Below, piece by piece: positions 1-11,348 of a stretch of DNA of 64,000 bases. A model generated the notes under the pieces. That model was not told where the DNA came from, searched no databases, and saw only the letters and a list, made by a program, of their open reading frames with translations. The stretch is from Sporobolomyces roseus. Its lineage: Eukaryota; Basidiomycota; Microbotryomycetes; Sporidiobolales; Sporidiobolaceae. The position numbers were made by a program, and so were the translations under genes. The first letter of the stretch is position 1. Each line of letters opens with the position of its first letter. The stretch spans positions 806,001-870,000 of the forward strand of contig JADILM010000003.1 in the NCBI GenBank assembly GCA_016617785.1, written 5' to 3'.

Positions 1-1435
1 GGTGACGAGCAATTCAGACCACGCACGAGTTGCGAGAAAGTAACGATGGTTTCGGGATGAATTTGCCAGGTCCTAGAGACTGAGACCTCGTAGCTGAGAC
101 GTAGTCAGTCCAGAGGGAAGCGATGTCGAAGGACTGAGTAAACGGAGAAGCAAAGTGAATGAGCTTTCGACGTCTTGACTGAAGTTGACTCTCGAACGAT
201 GACACGACTCGACGCTCAGACGAAAGGTCAAAGAGTGTCATTGCCAGAGCTCGTTCGATGTCTCTTTCGGATGAGCTCGACGCGGAAAGAGAACGGAGCG
301 CAAGCTGAGAGAGAAATGAATTGTCTTTTTACAGCAGGAATACTACGACAAAGCGATGCAACGAGGAAAGAAGCTCACCTCATATGCCCAAGGCTGTACT
401 CGCCGCTACGAGAGCGCATCCGAGTCGAAACTGTTCGAAGGAAACCTGCGAAATCGACAAATCGAACGAAATCGTCAGTCAACGTTCAACTTGTGTCTCA
501 ACTTCAGAGTAATGATTGAGAGGGTGTGATGTGATCGTATCAGTATTCCGAATCAAAAAGATTGTTCTCTTCAACGACCGAGTTCGCGCATGGTTTGTAC
601 GTCCTCGCGTTTGTGCCTTTCAACACTGAACTCCACCGGTATAACTTAAGTCCGCCCGTCGGGTTTATATTCCTCATTTACGAATCACATTCCACTTCTT
701 CACTGGAGAAGGGAAGGGGAGACTAACCTGGATTTGTTTGCGAAGTTGAGCTTGAGGGAGATTTGACGAAGAGAGTTGAAGAAGCTGTTGGAGAGAGAAC
801 GAGAAACTAGAGGTCAGCTTCTATTCTATTCTACTCGACAAGTTCAATGTTGATCGAGGCTAAGACGCAGTCCCTAGCAGGGGACGAAAGTTGTCGACAA
901 GAAATTGGTTCCGGTTGCTGAGATAGTGTAAATTTTGGTTTGAAGTTCATCACTGCCGATGAGAGTTAAAGGAGAGACATTGCGACTCACTCGTTTGATG
1001 CTTCCCTACTAGAGAGATGGCTCAATCTGCGCGAACGAGAAAAGAGAACCGAGTCAGTTTGGAAATAAACTCTTTGACCTCGTGGTCCCCCCCCCTAGGC
1101 GGTCCATCCAGTGGTTCACGAGAGAGCTCAGACCAGGCTGAAACTTGATATTTATTGTACGTGTTCCTCAATGATAAATAGGAAGGGCTAGAAAGGTAGT
1201 TCTCTAGGTACAGGTCACAGCTTTCGAACTTTGGGGAAAAGCGAGTCATGAACAGGGACTGCATCGAAGTAGGGCCGCCGTGGCGAAGAGATCATCGCGA
1301 GGGGGAGTGCAGCAAGGCCGTCTCAAGTAGCGAGAAGCGAGCTCTCGAGTTGAGGCATCATCAGAAAGAGTAGAATACTATTCTGTTTGCTTTGCATTCG
1401 AATACAATCTTTATTCTACAGGAGAGCACCAATAT
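1..1435. other. Non-coding region holding the left repeat
   Basis: Apart from the repeat at 446-1215, nothing here could be supported. Short open frames overlap on both strands, show no domains and lack convincing exon chains. The stretch 1216-1435 lies downstream of the M28 protease gene and probably holds its 3' untranslated region. Confidence 0.6.
446..1215 (+). repeat. Dispersed repeat, left copy of an inverted pair
   Basis: This stretch matches the reverse complement of 10093-10852 almost throughout, with scattered substitutions and small indels. Shared landmarks include CCCTAGCAGGGG near 880, a run reading AAATTTTGGTTTGAAG, and CGGTATAACTT near 640. Similarity starts at TGCGAAATCGACAAA and stops abruptly after CTCTAGGTACAGGT. 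No conserved reading frame runs through both copies, so it looks like a non-autonomous element or an old segmental repeat. No terminal inverted repeats or target-site duplications were established. Family unknown. Confidence 0.85.
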
Positions 1436-4400
1436 CTAGATATAAGCCATTCCCGCTACTGCACTCAATAACATCGAATCGACCGGTTCCTTCTCCAATC
1501 TCCTATCCAATTCCTTGAAGAACCTCAAACCCATCTTTCCTTCCATCGCTCTATCCCTCAATAACTGCTCTTCTTCATCGTCCGCGACTAGACTAGCAGG
1601 GAACATTCCCAAAGGATCGAGTCCAGAGTAATCGATCTTGAGTAAACCTAAAGCTTCATCTTCTGGAGAAACATCGGTTCGCTGCAACTTGCGACGTTGG
1701 TCTTGACGCTGAGCAGCGGCGAACGTTGTCGAGTCGAGCTGGATGGTGATCGAGAGAGGGAAGCGAGTGATGCCGTAAGATGCGACGGATTTGACATGGT
1801 GACGAATCAATCCTCGTTCAGGAGGTTGAGGAAGGTCTGTACTCAACTACCGTCGTCAGTCCGCGATCGATAGAATGAAGGTACGAGAGAAGCGTACCCC
1901 AAGAGATTACATCTGCTTCGAACGCAATCACAGGCCAAATCACACCAGGATGCTCGAGGACTAGCTCGATAGATCTCGTCATCTGAACAGGATTCAACCA
2001 ACTCCTCTCGACAGTGATCTTGAAGTCTTGCCATGGCGAGACGTAGTTGTCGGGAACGGGATGAAGCGGGACCTTGTAAGTAGTCAAGAATTGTCCGATC
2101 GGATAGCTATTTCTCGTCGAACGCGTCAGCTCAGTGATTCGTAACGAGACGGGGAGAGAGCGATACTCACATTATATCCCAATCCACACTCAAATCGTTT
2201 GCGACCGTAGGCTCGGGTACTTGACCAAGAGGAATTAAACCGTCCGTAGCGCTCTTGACCAAATCCAAGAATGGGTTCCCATCGATACTTGCGACATGAA
2301 GGTGGAACTCTGAAGGTACGGTCGAAGTGTTCTCCATATGTAGGACGAAGATTCGCTTTGGGTGAGTAGCGTCGTAAGGTGACCAACTTTGGCGAGTGAA
2401 GAAAGTGAGAGAGGCGAAAGTGAGGAGAGTGAGGAGGACGATGAGGCGAGCGGTGAAGGAAGCACCGAATCGATGGGTGAAGGGGAGGAACTGCGTTGTG
2501 ATCAAAAACAAGACTGTTCAGCGACATGATTGAAGAGTCACTCCTCGAAAATGAACGCACCATAGGGATGATCAAGAATCCAACTCCAGAAGTCAAAGAA
2601 GCGATGATGAAATCGACTGGAGCATCTGCGCCCAATCTTCCCGTCAATGGAACGAACAGATCCTGCGACAAACAAACTCGCAGTGTGAGCGAGAGCTTCA
2701 GATTGCGAGTCGAAGAACGCTTACGAGGAACCCGATGATTCCCTCGACTCCCAACATGATCGGCAACACTTGTCCTACGACGTAACTGACCAAGTTTAAT
2801 CCCTTCTCGTGAATTGGCGGATGACTCTGGAGAATGTAATCGTTGATGCACAGAGCAGCGAGCGAACCAATCGATCCGATAGCGAAGAGGTAACTCGAAC
2901 CGACTCCGAGTGCGTGACCGAGTAGCATGAATGTCGTGTAGTAGATATTGAGACCGACGAGGGAGGAGTGTTCGAGGAGGGAAGATTCGGCGATATCTTG
3001 AGTGACAGTCGTGGTAGGGGAACGAAGTCGGTTTGAGACAAAGAAGTACTGATAGAGAACGACTCCGAGGAGGGCAGGAGGTCCGTAGACGAGGAGAGGA
3101 AGCGCTTCATGTCGGAACCTGTGATTTCTCCAGCATCCTCAGCTTTGTGCTCAAGACCCTGAAAGTGAGGAAGAGAATGAGAACGCACCAACTCATAGCT
3201 CTTCCCATGACGAGACTCGTGAAAGCCGCACCCAAGTTCGCTCCGATCACACCACTGAGAACGCTTCCCGCGACCCCAACAGCACTCAATAAATAAGCTT
3301 TCCTCCTATTCCTCCAATCGACTCTGTCCCAAAGCACCAAACTAACCGCACCTGCCAGTAACGTATAAATTACTGTCGCTTGTCTCCTCGTGTACACGAC
3401 GAACAGTTTCCCTCCCAATGCTGAGAAGAAGATGAGAGCTGAAACTGGAGTCTTCGGGAGGATGGGAGTTGGTGAGGGAGAGTTTCCGAGAGTTGTCAGG
3501 TTGGAGGTGAAGTATTCGAGAAGAGACAAGGTCGATTCTCCCATGTGTTGAACTGAGCCGGGTTGAATCGCGGAGAAAGTGTCGAGTCGAGTGTGATAGT
3601 TGTAGGAATTCTGAATCAAAGCCATGTCGAGTCCGGTGAGATTGCCATACTCTGCGAATTGTCGGAAATCGGTACTACACCGTCAAACACTGGTGCCATC
3701 AGTTCCGAGTCCGAGAAAATGGAACAAGGAGGAGGACGACTTACTCGGAGAGGATCAATCCAGTTTGGAAGATCTCGCTTGCGATGATCGTAGCGTAAGG
3801 AGTAGGAGTTCTAGCTAGAGCTCTCACCATTTCCTGCGTGTCACACCAAAATCCAATCAATAAAATCCGATCAAGTGCTCGCGCAAGAAGATCGAAGATG
3901 ATAGCGAACGCACCTCCGAAGTAGCTTGGAACGTGATCTCCTTTCCATCTGTCCCACACGCTTCAAGGTTGATGACAGCTCGTACAGTGTCCTTCAGTGG
4001 ATGTTGAGTGATGAAGACTAATCGAAATTTGAGAATGTCAGGAGATCTGGCGAAGAGCGAAGAGGTCTCAAAACGAACGATGTGAAGCATCTTGAAGACT
4101 CTCCTCGGCACCATTGAACACTGTCGACGACAAACTCGATCAGTCAGCTCCGAGAAGAATAGGTTTTCTTTCGCAAGAAACTTACGAAACACGACAGAGT
4201 TTGTCAACCTCCTTTTACCCAACGCCATGACCCTCAAACTCTCCAACATTGCCGCAACACCGACCAAATCATCCGCTGCGCCAGGACTCGGTAACGTAGA
4301 ATCGGTATGAGCATTCACCAAAATTGAATTCGCTTTCGTCGCCTGAGTTCCATCACTCAACCTAACGATGATGTTTGAAATCCCAAAGTATTTCTTCCAA

Positions 4401-4840
4401 ACCATCTTGTCCATGAAATCGAACAAATGACTTCCATCTCCAATTTGATGCCACACTTCAACCTGCATCCCACCATTCGGATGCCTCTCGATCACTTCCC
4501 GCTTGATCTCTTCTAATTTCGCCAAGAGGTATTCGTCCGTACGTTGCATCTCTTTAGTACCGACTATTCTGTATCGAGGTACTTCGGTTCCTCCTCCGTA
4601 AGTTGAGAGATCTCGGATGTAACCCATCGCTCGTCGTTCAGAGAAGATGGGTTCTAAATCGCCTGTCAGGTTCGAGTATGCATACTCTTGAGTTTCGGGT
4701 GATGGAAGTGCGTAATGGAGCTTGACCGAGGTGTAAGTGAGGAGAGAGAGAATTGGGAGGAGGATTAAGAGAGTTGGGAATAAAGAGAGAGGGGGAGACC
4801 GTCCTTTCCCTTTGAGAGAGACGACGACTGTAGTGGGCAT
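1436..4840 (-). CDS. M28-family membrane metalloprotease (FXNA/ERMP1/Pff1-like)
   Basis: This is a multi-exon gene read leftward from the ATG at 4840 to the stop at 1436. The N-terminus has one hydrophobic segment at about residues 18-38. An M28 aminopeptidase-like domain follows. Likely zinc ligands and catalytic residues lie in VNAHTDS, PGAADD, FNGAEES (read across an intron near 4121-4180) and NLEACG. The exons at about 3625-2170 encode many hydrophobic segments, and the last exons (2087-1436) encode a hydrophilic C-terminal domain. This order is that of the ER or vacuolar membrane proteases ERMP1/FXNA and yeast Pff1. It is divergent from the CMC4-like gene, with a 201-base gap. The exact boundaries of about seven introns are provisional. 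Family assignment is firm; compartment (ER or vacuole) and substrate are inferred. Confidence 0.88.
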
Positions 4841-5041
4841 CTGAGTTGGCCCCTAGGAGTGTCGACTACAGAAAGCGAGTGAGAGGTGAGAGAGTCAGAG
4901 AGAGAGGAGGGGGAAATTCTTTCGGAAGAGTTGTCATCATCATCAATTGCTCTCTCTAAGCACTCAAGAATGCCAGTGAGCCTACTGAACCTCTAGTGAG
5001 CGTACAACAAGCTAATCCCGATTGTACAGGTCACTGAATCG

Positions 5042-5402
5042 ATGCCATGTCAAGTGAGTTATCCCTCCTTCTTGTCAAACTACATCATACCCTTTCTTTC
5101 CACTAACTCCCTCTCGACAACCAGGCAGAAGCCTGTTTGATCCAGTAAGTCCATTCTCCCTCTCTGATGGTTCGTTTCTAGCTAAACCAAACTCATTGAA
5201 ATATAGAACATGTTTGAAGAATAACAATTTTCAACAATCCCGTTGCACTGCACCAATCATGGCACTCTACGAATGTTGTTCACGGATGTACAGCTTGAAT
5301 GATCAAGGTCACGGGGCAGAGAGGAGTAGTACTGCTTGTCCCGCAAAAGAGAATTTGCAAGGGAAACTGAGGGAAATGAGAGGTGAGGCGAAGGGGAACT
5401 GA
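5042..5402 (+). CDS. CMC4: Cmc4-like twin CX9C mitochondrial intermembrane-space protein
   Basis: Three exons (5042-5053, 5125-5144, 5207-5402) join in frame into a protein of about 75 residues starting MPCQAEACLIQTC. Cysteines at about 3, 13, 24 and 34 form two CX9C motifs, and there are extra cysteines at 8 and 35. This matches the Cmc4/MTCP1 family, small proteins folded by the Mia40 relay in the mitochondrial intermembrane space. The start was chosen because MPCQ supplies the first cysteine of the first CX9C. Exons 1 and 2 are only 12 and 20 bases, so ORF-based gene finding would miss the N-terminal half. It is divergent from the M28 protease and convergent with the penta-EF-hand gene. 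The family's exact role is not well settled. Confidence 0.88.
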
Positions 5403-5533
5403 TTTGGGGGGGGCAACGAAGGGGGAGAGAATATGTACATAGAGCACTGAATTATGTTTAGATGAGGAAGAGAAGGGAGGGAGAGGGATGATATGGACAC
5501 TTTGAGTAAGGGAGAGAAGGAGGAAGATTGGGT

Positions 5534-6740
5534 TTAGGGAGCGGCCAAGACCTGTAAACCACTCAAATGGAAAATCAATCCAATGTTCATAAGGCACAGA
5601 GTGGATTGGGTGTAAGAAGAGTGACTTACGAGAGTCATGAAAGTTTCGTAACTGATATTGACCCATCCATCCCTGTCTTGATCAACCTCCTTGAAGCTCT
5701 CTGACAATTGTCGAATCGTGACACAACACCTAACGAATCGATCTGCATTCATCGAGCATACTGAGTGTTAGCAAAAGCGAGGAACGCGGGAGAAAGGAAA
5801 AAGAGCTTCACCGAAAGTGATCCCTTGGGGGCGAGCAGGAGCTCTCATCCCACTGTACCCCGACGCAGGTTTCTGAACTTGAGTTGGAGGATCTAGAATC
5901 AGGGCGAGAGGGATCGAATCAGTGTACGTTCGAACGAGAACAAGGGGAGAGCTCCTCTATCCCCTTTTCCTGATGTGTACAGAAAGTGGACTCACTGTAT
6001 TTGCTCTGTAACATTTGAATCAACTGAGTGCTGAGGTTGTAACCGAACGTCGAAAGAGCGTTTGACAGTTCCTGAGGTTCAATCGTTCCACTTCTATCCC
6101 GATCAAATTGTCGGAAGACCCTGTTTTCCACTCTCTCCCTCCTCCATCAGCTCCGCGCTCATAGAACAAGGAAAGGAAGCGGAGTTTGTACCCTTGCCAT
6201 TCTTTAACGTAATTCCACAACCCCTCGAATTCACCAAAAGTAATAGTCCCGTTGCCGTCGACATCAAAGATTCTCATCAACATTAAGATGGTTTGATCGT
6301 CGAAAGGTTGCCAATCTCCATTGACGAGTGCTTGCTTCAATTCGATCAAGGTGATATGTCCTGATCTAAAAATACACCAGCCAACCTCGTGGAGTTCAGC
6401 TATCCTCCCTCTGAGTGTGAGCAAGAGAGAGAGAGGAGTATGGGGCTTACCTATCGAGATCTACAGCGTCGAACCATGCTCTCAGTTGTGATTGTTGCGA
6501 TCCTTGATATCCTGCCTGACTCCCCGCAGGTGGGTAACCTCCTCCTCCCATTTGGTGCTGAGGTTGACCGTATGACATGTTATGCTGCTGTTGAGGAGGT
6601 GGGGGAGCTGATTGATACTGAGAATGAGAGGCTTGTTGATTAGTTGCCAATTGAGAGCGGGAGGATAAGGGGAAGGAGTAGAGGTGGGTTTCGATGGAGA
6701 GGTGTGACTGCTTGATGATTTGCCGAATAGAGGCATACAA
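5534..6740 (-). CDS. Penta-EF-hand calcium-binding protein (ALG-2/Pef1-like)
   Basis: Read leftward, a Gly/Pro/Gln-rich N-terminus (MSYGQPQHQMGGGGYPPAG) precedes several EF-hand loops: DLDRSGHITLIE split by an intron, DVDGNGTITFGEF, DRDRSGTIEPQEL and the weaker DQDRDGWVNIS. A low-complexity head followed by EF-hands is the layout of PEF proteins (ALG-2, peflin, yeast Pef1), which act as calcium-dependent adaptors in COPII traffic, budding or membrane repair. The last exon is tiny and encodes VLAAP before the stop at 5534. The start is uncertain: ATG 6578 gives the clean MSYGQ start, and ATG 6740 in the same frame adds about 54 residues. It is convergent with the CMC4-like gene and divergent from REX4. 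Confidence 0.88.
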
Positions 6741-6993
6741 TTCGGGTTGAATGAATGCAAGCCAAAGTGAGATGAAAGAGCGAAAGAAGTAAAGTCAAAC
6801 TCTCTCATCTCTCCCTCACTCTGACTGACACTCACTCCCAATTCGGTCAACCTTGTGATACACCTCTAGAACAACTCGATCGTGAACCTCTTCAAGCACT
6901 ACTCGAGAATTGTTGATTGAAAAGCTTACTTCCTTTCATCTCCTTCAACTTATCACCTCTCGCCCTCCCTCCCTCCCCCTTCAAACTATACAG

Positions 6994-8635
6994 ATGGCAA
7001 AGAAGTCGAAAACAAAGTCAACTCCAGAGGTACCACCAGTCCCTTCCTCGAATTGGGCAAAGTTGAAATCAGTAAGTTTCTCCTCTTCTCCTCGTTCCAA
7101 CTTGTTCCATCCCTTGACCTTTCTACCTAATGTTACAGTCTATCAAACCAACATCCACTTCCTCAACTACATCAGAATCGAAACCACGCAAACGTAGACA
7201 CTCTTCCATTTCGACCCTCGACATTTCCCTCGAACCCTCTTCAACCACTTCGAAAGGAAAACAACGAGCTTCCCCTTCTGCTTCCTCCTTCTCGTCAGAA
7301 GTGCTCCATCCAAAGAACAAGAAAGAGAAATCTCGTTTAATCCCAATCTCATCCATCATGGCTGGAGGATCAGGAGATTGGCAAAAAGAAACGGGACAAT
7401 ATTTAGCATTGGATTGCGAAATGGTTGGAGTCGGACCTATGGGGGTAGAGAGTACGTTGGCCAGAGTTAGTATTGTTAATTATCACGGAGTTACCGTGTT
7501 GGATCGGTTTGTGAGACCGAGGGAGAAAGTGACGGATTATAGGACTTGGGTTAGTGGAGTCAGAGAAGAAGATCTTAGGAATGGTGAGCTGTTTTTGTTT
7601 GCTTCGATTTGAAGAACGAATTTGGGAGCTGATGAGAGGGGACCGGGTGGGATAGCACCGAGTTTTCAGGAGGTTCAGAAAGAAGTTGCGGAATTATTGA
7701 AAGATAGGATTCTCGTTGGACACGCTTTATCAAACGATACTAACGTGAGTTTCACGAGCTCTCTCTTCACTCGCCCTCATCCCTCCCTTCTCTTTCCCCT
7801 TCCCCTTCTCCTCCCCTGCATGCGTTTCCTCTCATTCTTGACTTTCAATTGACCCAGATTTTCTGTATTCCTCGCGCGTTCTATTAGGTCCTACTCCTCT
7901 CCCATCCATGGCACATGACTCGTGACACCTCGCTCTATTCCCCTCTACAAGGTCTCACAAAAACCAAAAAGCCCGGTCTACGAACCCTCGCAAAACTAGT
8001 CTTGGGTCTCGATATTCAAGATGGTGAACATTCCTCCGTATGCTCCCTCTCCCTCCTTTTCTATTTACGTGCTGATGAAAAGGTGAGATTGGGTTTAGGT
8101 GACGGATGCTAGAGCTACTATGGCGATTTATCGATCACAAAAAACCGCCTGGGAGGATTCGATCCTCAAACACACACCACCCGCACTTCTCACCAATACG
8201 ACTCCCTCCCTACTCTCATTAGATTACACAAAGATCTCATTAACCGGAGTAGGAAAGAAGAAGAACCTGATGGGTTTGAACTTTGGAGTGAGTAGCGTCT
8301 TGAAGTATGTACAGGGAGAACGAGAGAGAGAGAATGGAGAAGAAGGGAGAGAGGAAGAGGTTGAGGAGGACGTAGAGGAAGAGAGGAGGAAGAAGAGAAG
8401 AACTGAGAAAGAAGGGGATATGGTCCTTGGGTTTGATTTTGAGAAACCTGAACCTGCGCCGAGAGTACAGCCGGTCGTGGTTGGGGAAGGGAAGAAGAAG
8501 CTTGCGGGGACTGGAGGGGATGGGAAGGGGAAGAAGAAGGTTGGGGAGAAGAAAGTGGGAGGTGGAGGGAAAGCGTTCAAAGGCGATAGGGAAAAGAGAC
8601 CAAATAGTAAAGCTGGATGGTGGGAGGAAGAGTAA
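6994..8635 (+). CDS. REX4: RNA exonuclease 4 (Rex4), DEDDh family
   Basis: The protein starts MAKKSKTKSTPEV, and a basic Ser-rich N-terminus is followed by an exonuclease domain. Visible DEDDh motifs are YLALDCEMVGVG (Exo I), ILVGHALSNDT (Exo II) and GEHSSVTDARATM (Exo III, with the H and D four residues apart). About four short introns fit: 7072-7138, one after LRN near 7586-7661, one after SNDTN, and one between HSS and VTDAR. The C-terminus is highly charged and Gly/Lys-rich, ending GWWEEE. Rex4 proteins are nucleolar 3'-5' exonucleases involved in pre-rRNA processing. The tail from about 8310 is encoded by purine-rich DNA and is probably disordered. Confidence 0.93.
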
Positions 8636-11348
8636 TCGCGAGCGCTTATTCAATGAGAAGCTGCTCTTCATCTACTCTCTGTGTGGAGCTGGTCTCAAGA
8701 TCGGAAAAGCGAGCTGAGGATTCATTGCGAAAATGGACTGAGAATGAATCCTTTCAACTCGCTCAGCTTGTTTCCGACCTAATGCTCGCGGCATCGATTG
8801 GTGGACGTCGTTCTCGTTCTGGGTCGACACGCCATGAGTACATCGAGAGTCTGCGACAAGTTGAGGTTTCCCCTTCGAATCGTCGCAGCTAGATTTGTTT
8901 TCTTTCCCTCTCGCTCGTTCCTTTCTCTCTTCACTTTCCCTTTCTCTTCCTCATTCTCCTCGGCTCCTCGTGAGTCGCTCAATGTCGCCTCTCCTCGAAT
9001 ACATCCGAACAAGATTACATCCCAAACTATTCTAAACCGACTCAACCGACCAACTCGCTCTCTCATGTGAAGGGCCATTACTAGCGTCTGTGTTGAGGGA
9101 GTGGGTCACTATACACTTGACATGATTCAACCTTAAGCACCGCTTCCCTCTGTATTGAGTGTATGCTGACTGTTTCCCATCTCCGATTCTCTAGCTCCCG
9201 CTCTCTTCCCTTCCTCGTCTCCCACTTCACTTCTTCTCACCGCAACAGCGCGATCCTCTCGTTAGTCTCCCATCTTCACTCTCACTCCTCTCTCCTATTC
9301 CTACGACCTACGTCCTCAACTCTTCCACCGATAATCGATATGACTGAAAAAAATCGATACTTTTTTAACCTAAACAACTTGACAAAGTTTGAGGAGACAA
9401 CCATAACCAATCGAAAATGTCTTTAACCCTAGGATCGATACACACCTACCATTCAACAAAGCATTCGAAATAAGAGATGGACGGGAAAGCTGACAACTTT
9501 TTTTTCCGTTCCTTCCTCCTTAGTTTCCTCGACATGACTCTCACCTGAAGATTACTCCTACACTCAGATCGTTAGTCTCACATCCCTTCATCGTTTAGGA
9601 TGGACACTTGGGCGGATAGCAAGACGGCGAAGGATGGATTTTCTTACTTACAAAGTCCCGAGAGTAGCCATTTGAGCGCTCTCAACTTTAGTATTGATTG
9701 CATGTGGCCTAAATGGAGGATCGTATATCATTCTCACGGGGTGGTAGAGGTCGCTCCGTTGGTGCGGAGACCGAACAGCGACTGACGCTGCAGAGGGAAG
9801 ATTATCGGATCAATCCACTCGTATCGAAGAGACCACGTTACTGACGAGCTCTCGTTCCCTCATAGTGCCACTGCTTCGACATGACTCGAAGCGTTCCCTT
9901 CAACCCGTCTCGTTTCGACGACATATAACCCGTCAACTTCAAGGTTCGACTGATCTTTTCTTCAGCTCGAACGAGCCGCTGTTCGACCGTTCGATTGCGC
10001 CCGCTTCGTCTTTCATTCGTGAGTCTACGAGCCTCTTCTGTTAAGTCGAAGGAATCGGAGGAAATCGATGGAGATGAGAGAGCCGTGACGATACCTGTAC
10101 CTAGAGAACTAGCTTTCTCGCCCATCCTATTTATCATTGAGGAACACGTACATTAAATATCAAGTTTCAGCCTTATCTGAGCTCTCTCGTGAACCATTGG
10201 ATGGATCGCTTAAGGGGGAGAATCGACGAGGTCAAAAAGTATATTTCAACTGACTCGTTCTCTCTTTCTCGTTCGCGCAGATTGAGCCATCTCTCTAGTA
10301 TGGAAGCATCAAACGAGTTAGTCTCATTGTCTCTCCTTTTACACTTCGGCAGTGATGAACTTCAAACCAAAATTTACACTATCTCAGCAACCGGAACCAA
10401 TTTCTTGTCGACAACTTTCGTCCCCTGCTAGGGACTGCGTCTTAGCCTCGATCAACATTGAAACTGTCGAGTAGAATAGAATAGAAGCTGACCTTTCAGT
10501 TTCTCGTTCTCTCTCCAACAGTCTCATTCGCCTCTCTTCGTCGTTGAATCTCCTCAAGCTCGATTTCGCAAACAACTCTAGGTTAGTCTCCACTCTCCTC
10601 CTACTCAAGTGAATGTGATTCGTAAATGAGGAATATAAACCCGACGGGCGGACTGAAGTTATACCGGTGGAGTTCAGTGTTGAAAGCACAAACGCGAGGA
10701 CGTACAAACCACGCGCGAACTCGGTCGTTGAAGAGATCAATCTTTATGATTCGGAATACTGATACGATTACATCCCACTCTCTCAATCATTACTTTCGAG
10801 TTGTGAGACGAACTGACTGACGATTTCGTTCGTTTTGTCGATTTCGCAGATTTCTGTAAACTACACCCTCCTCTCACTTGGTTTGACGACATCAGCCTTC
10901 GGCTTCTCCTGTACGTCCCTCTCCTCTCTTTGGCATCCTCTCTCTTTTGTAGCATCTTTCTCCCTTGTAGCATCTTGACTGCTTGTAAAGCTCCTTCGTT
11001 CGAACATTCTTGCCCTCTGCCTTGTTGCGTTTCGTCTGTCTCGCCGTCGAGTCAATCCAGGAGAGAGCTATACAGAGAGCCTATAGCCTGCATTGGCAAC
11101 GAGGTGAAACAGCGCAGAAATCGACGAATTACAAACATGTTTGAATGAAGAGAAAACAATCGAAAAGACACAAAAAGGACTCCGAATGCGCTTACGCCGC
11201 ATAGTCGACACTCGAAACCCAGCTCAGTCGTAGTCTGGCAATGATGCCGAGTATATCAGTGAGAGGTAGGCAATAGAAGGTAAGCATCTGAAGGACTGAC
11301 CGGAAACAAGGTGCTCGATTTTGATCTCCTCTTCTCGACAGATAGCCG
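8636..11348. other. Long gene-poor region containing the right repeat copy
   Basis: This 2.7-kb stretch separates REX4 from the F-box gene. The only supported structure is the inverted repeat copy at 10093-10852. A minus-strand open frame at 9838-10137 has charged composition (NERRSGRNRTVEQRL) but overlaps the repeat edge and matches no family I know. No tRNA-like cloverleaf, transposase motif or satellite was seen. Part of 10860-11348 may be 3' untranslated sequence of the F-box gene. Confidence 0.55.
10093..10852 (-). repeat. Dispersed repeat, right copy of an inverted pair
   Basis: This is the reverse-complement partner of 446-1215. The two copies stay collinear over about 760 bases with only scattered changes. 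Orientation is opposite, so the pair encloses about 8.9 kb with four housekeeping-type genes. The outer end (10821-10852) carries the TGTCGATTTCGCA motif also seen near several promoters in the window. The inner end at 10093 is sharp. There is no coding capacity common to the two copies. Confidence 0.85.

Noticed and set aside
8224..8671. Long Phe/Pro/Ser-rich minus-strand frames
   Set aside because: They are antisense shadows of the purine-rich REX4 tail.
9838..10137. Charged 99-codon minus-strand frame
   Set aside because: Overlaps the repeat edge, is not preserved in the other repeat copy and matches no family.
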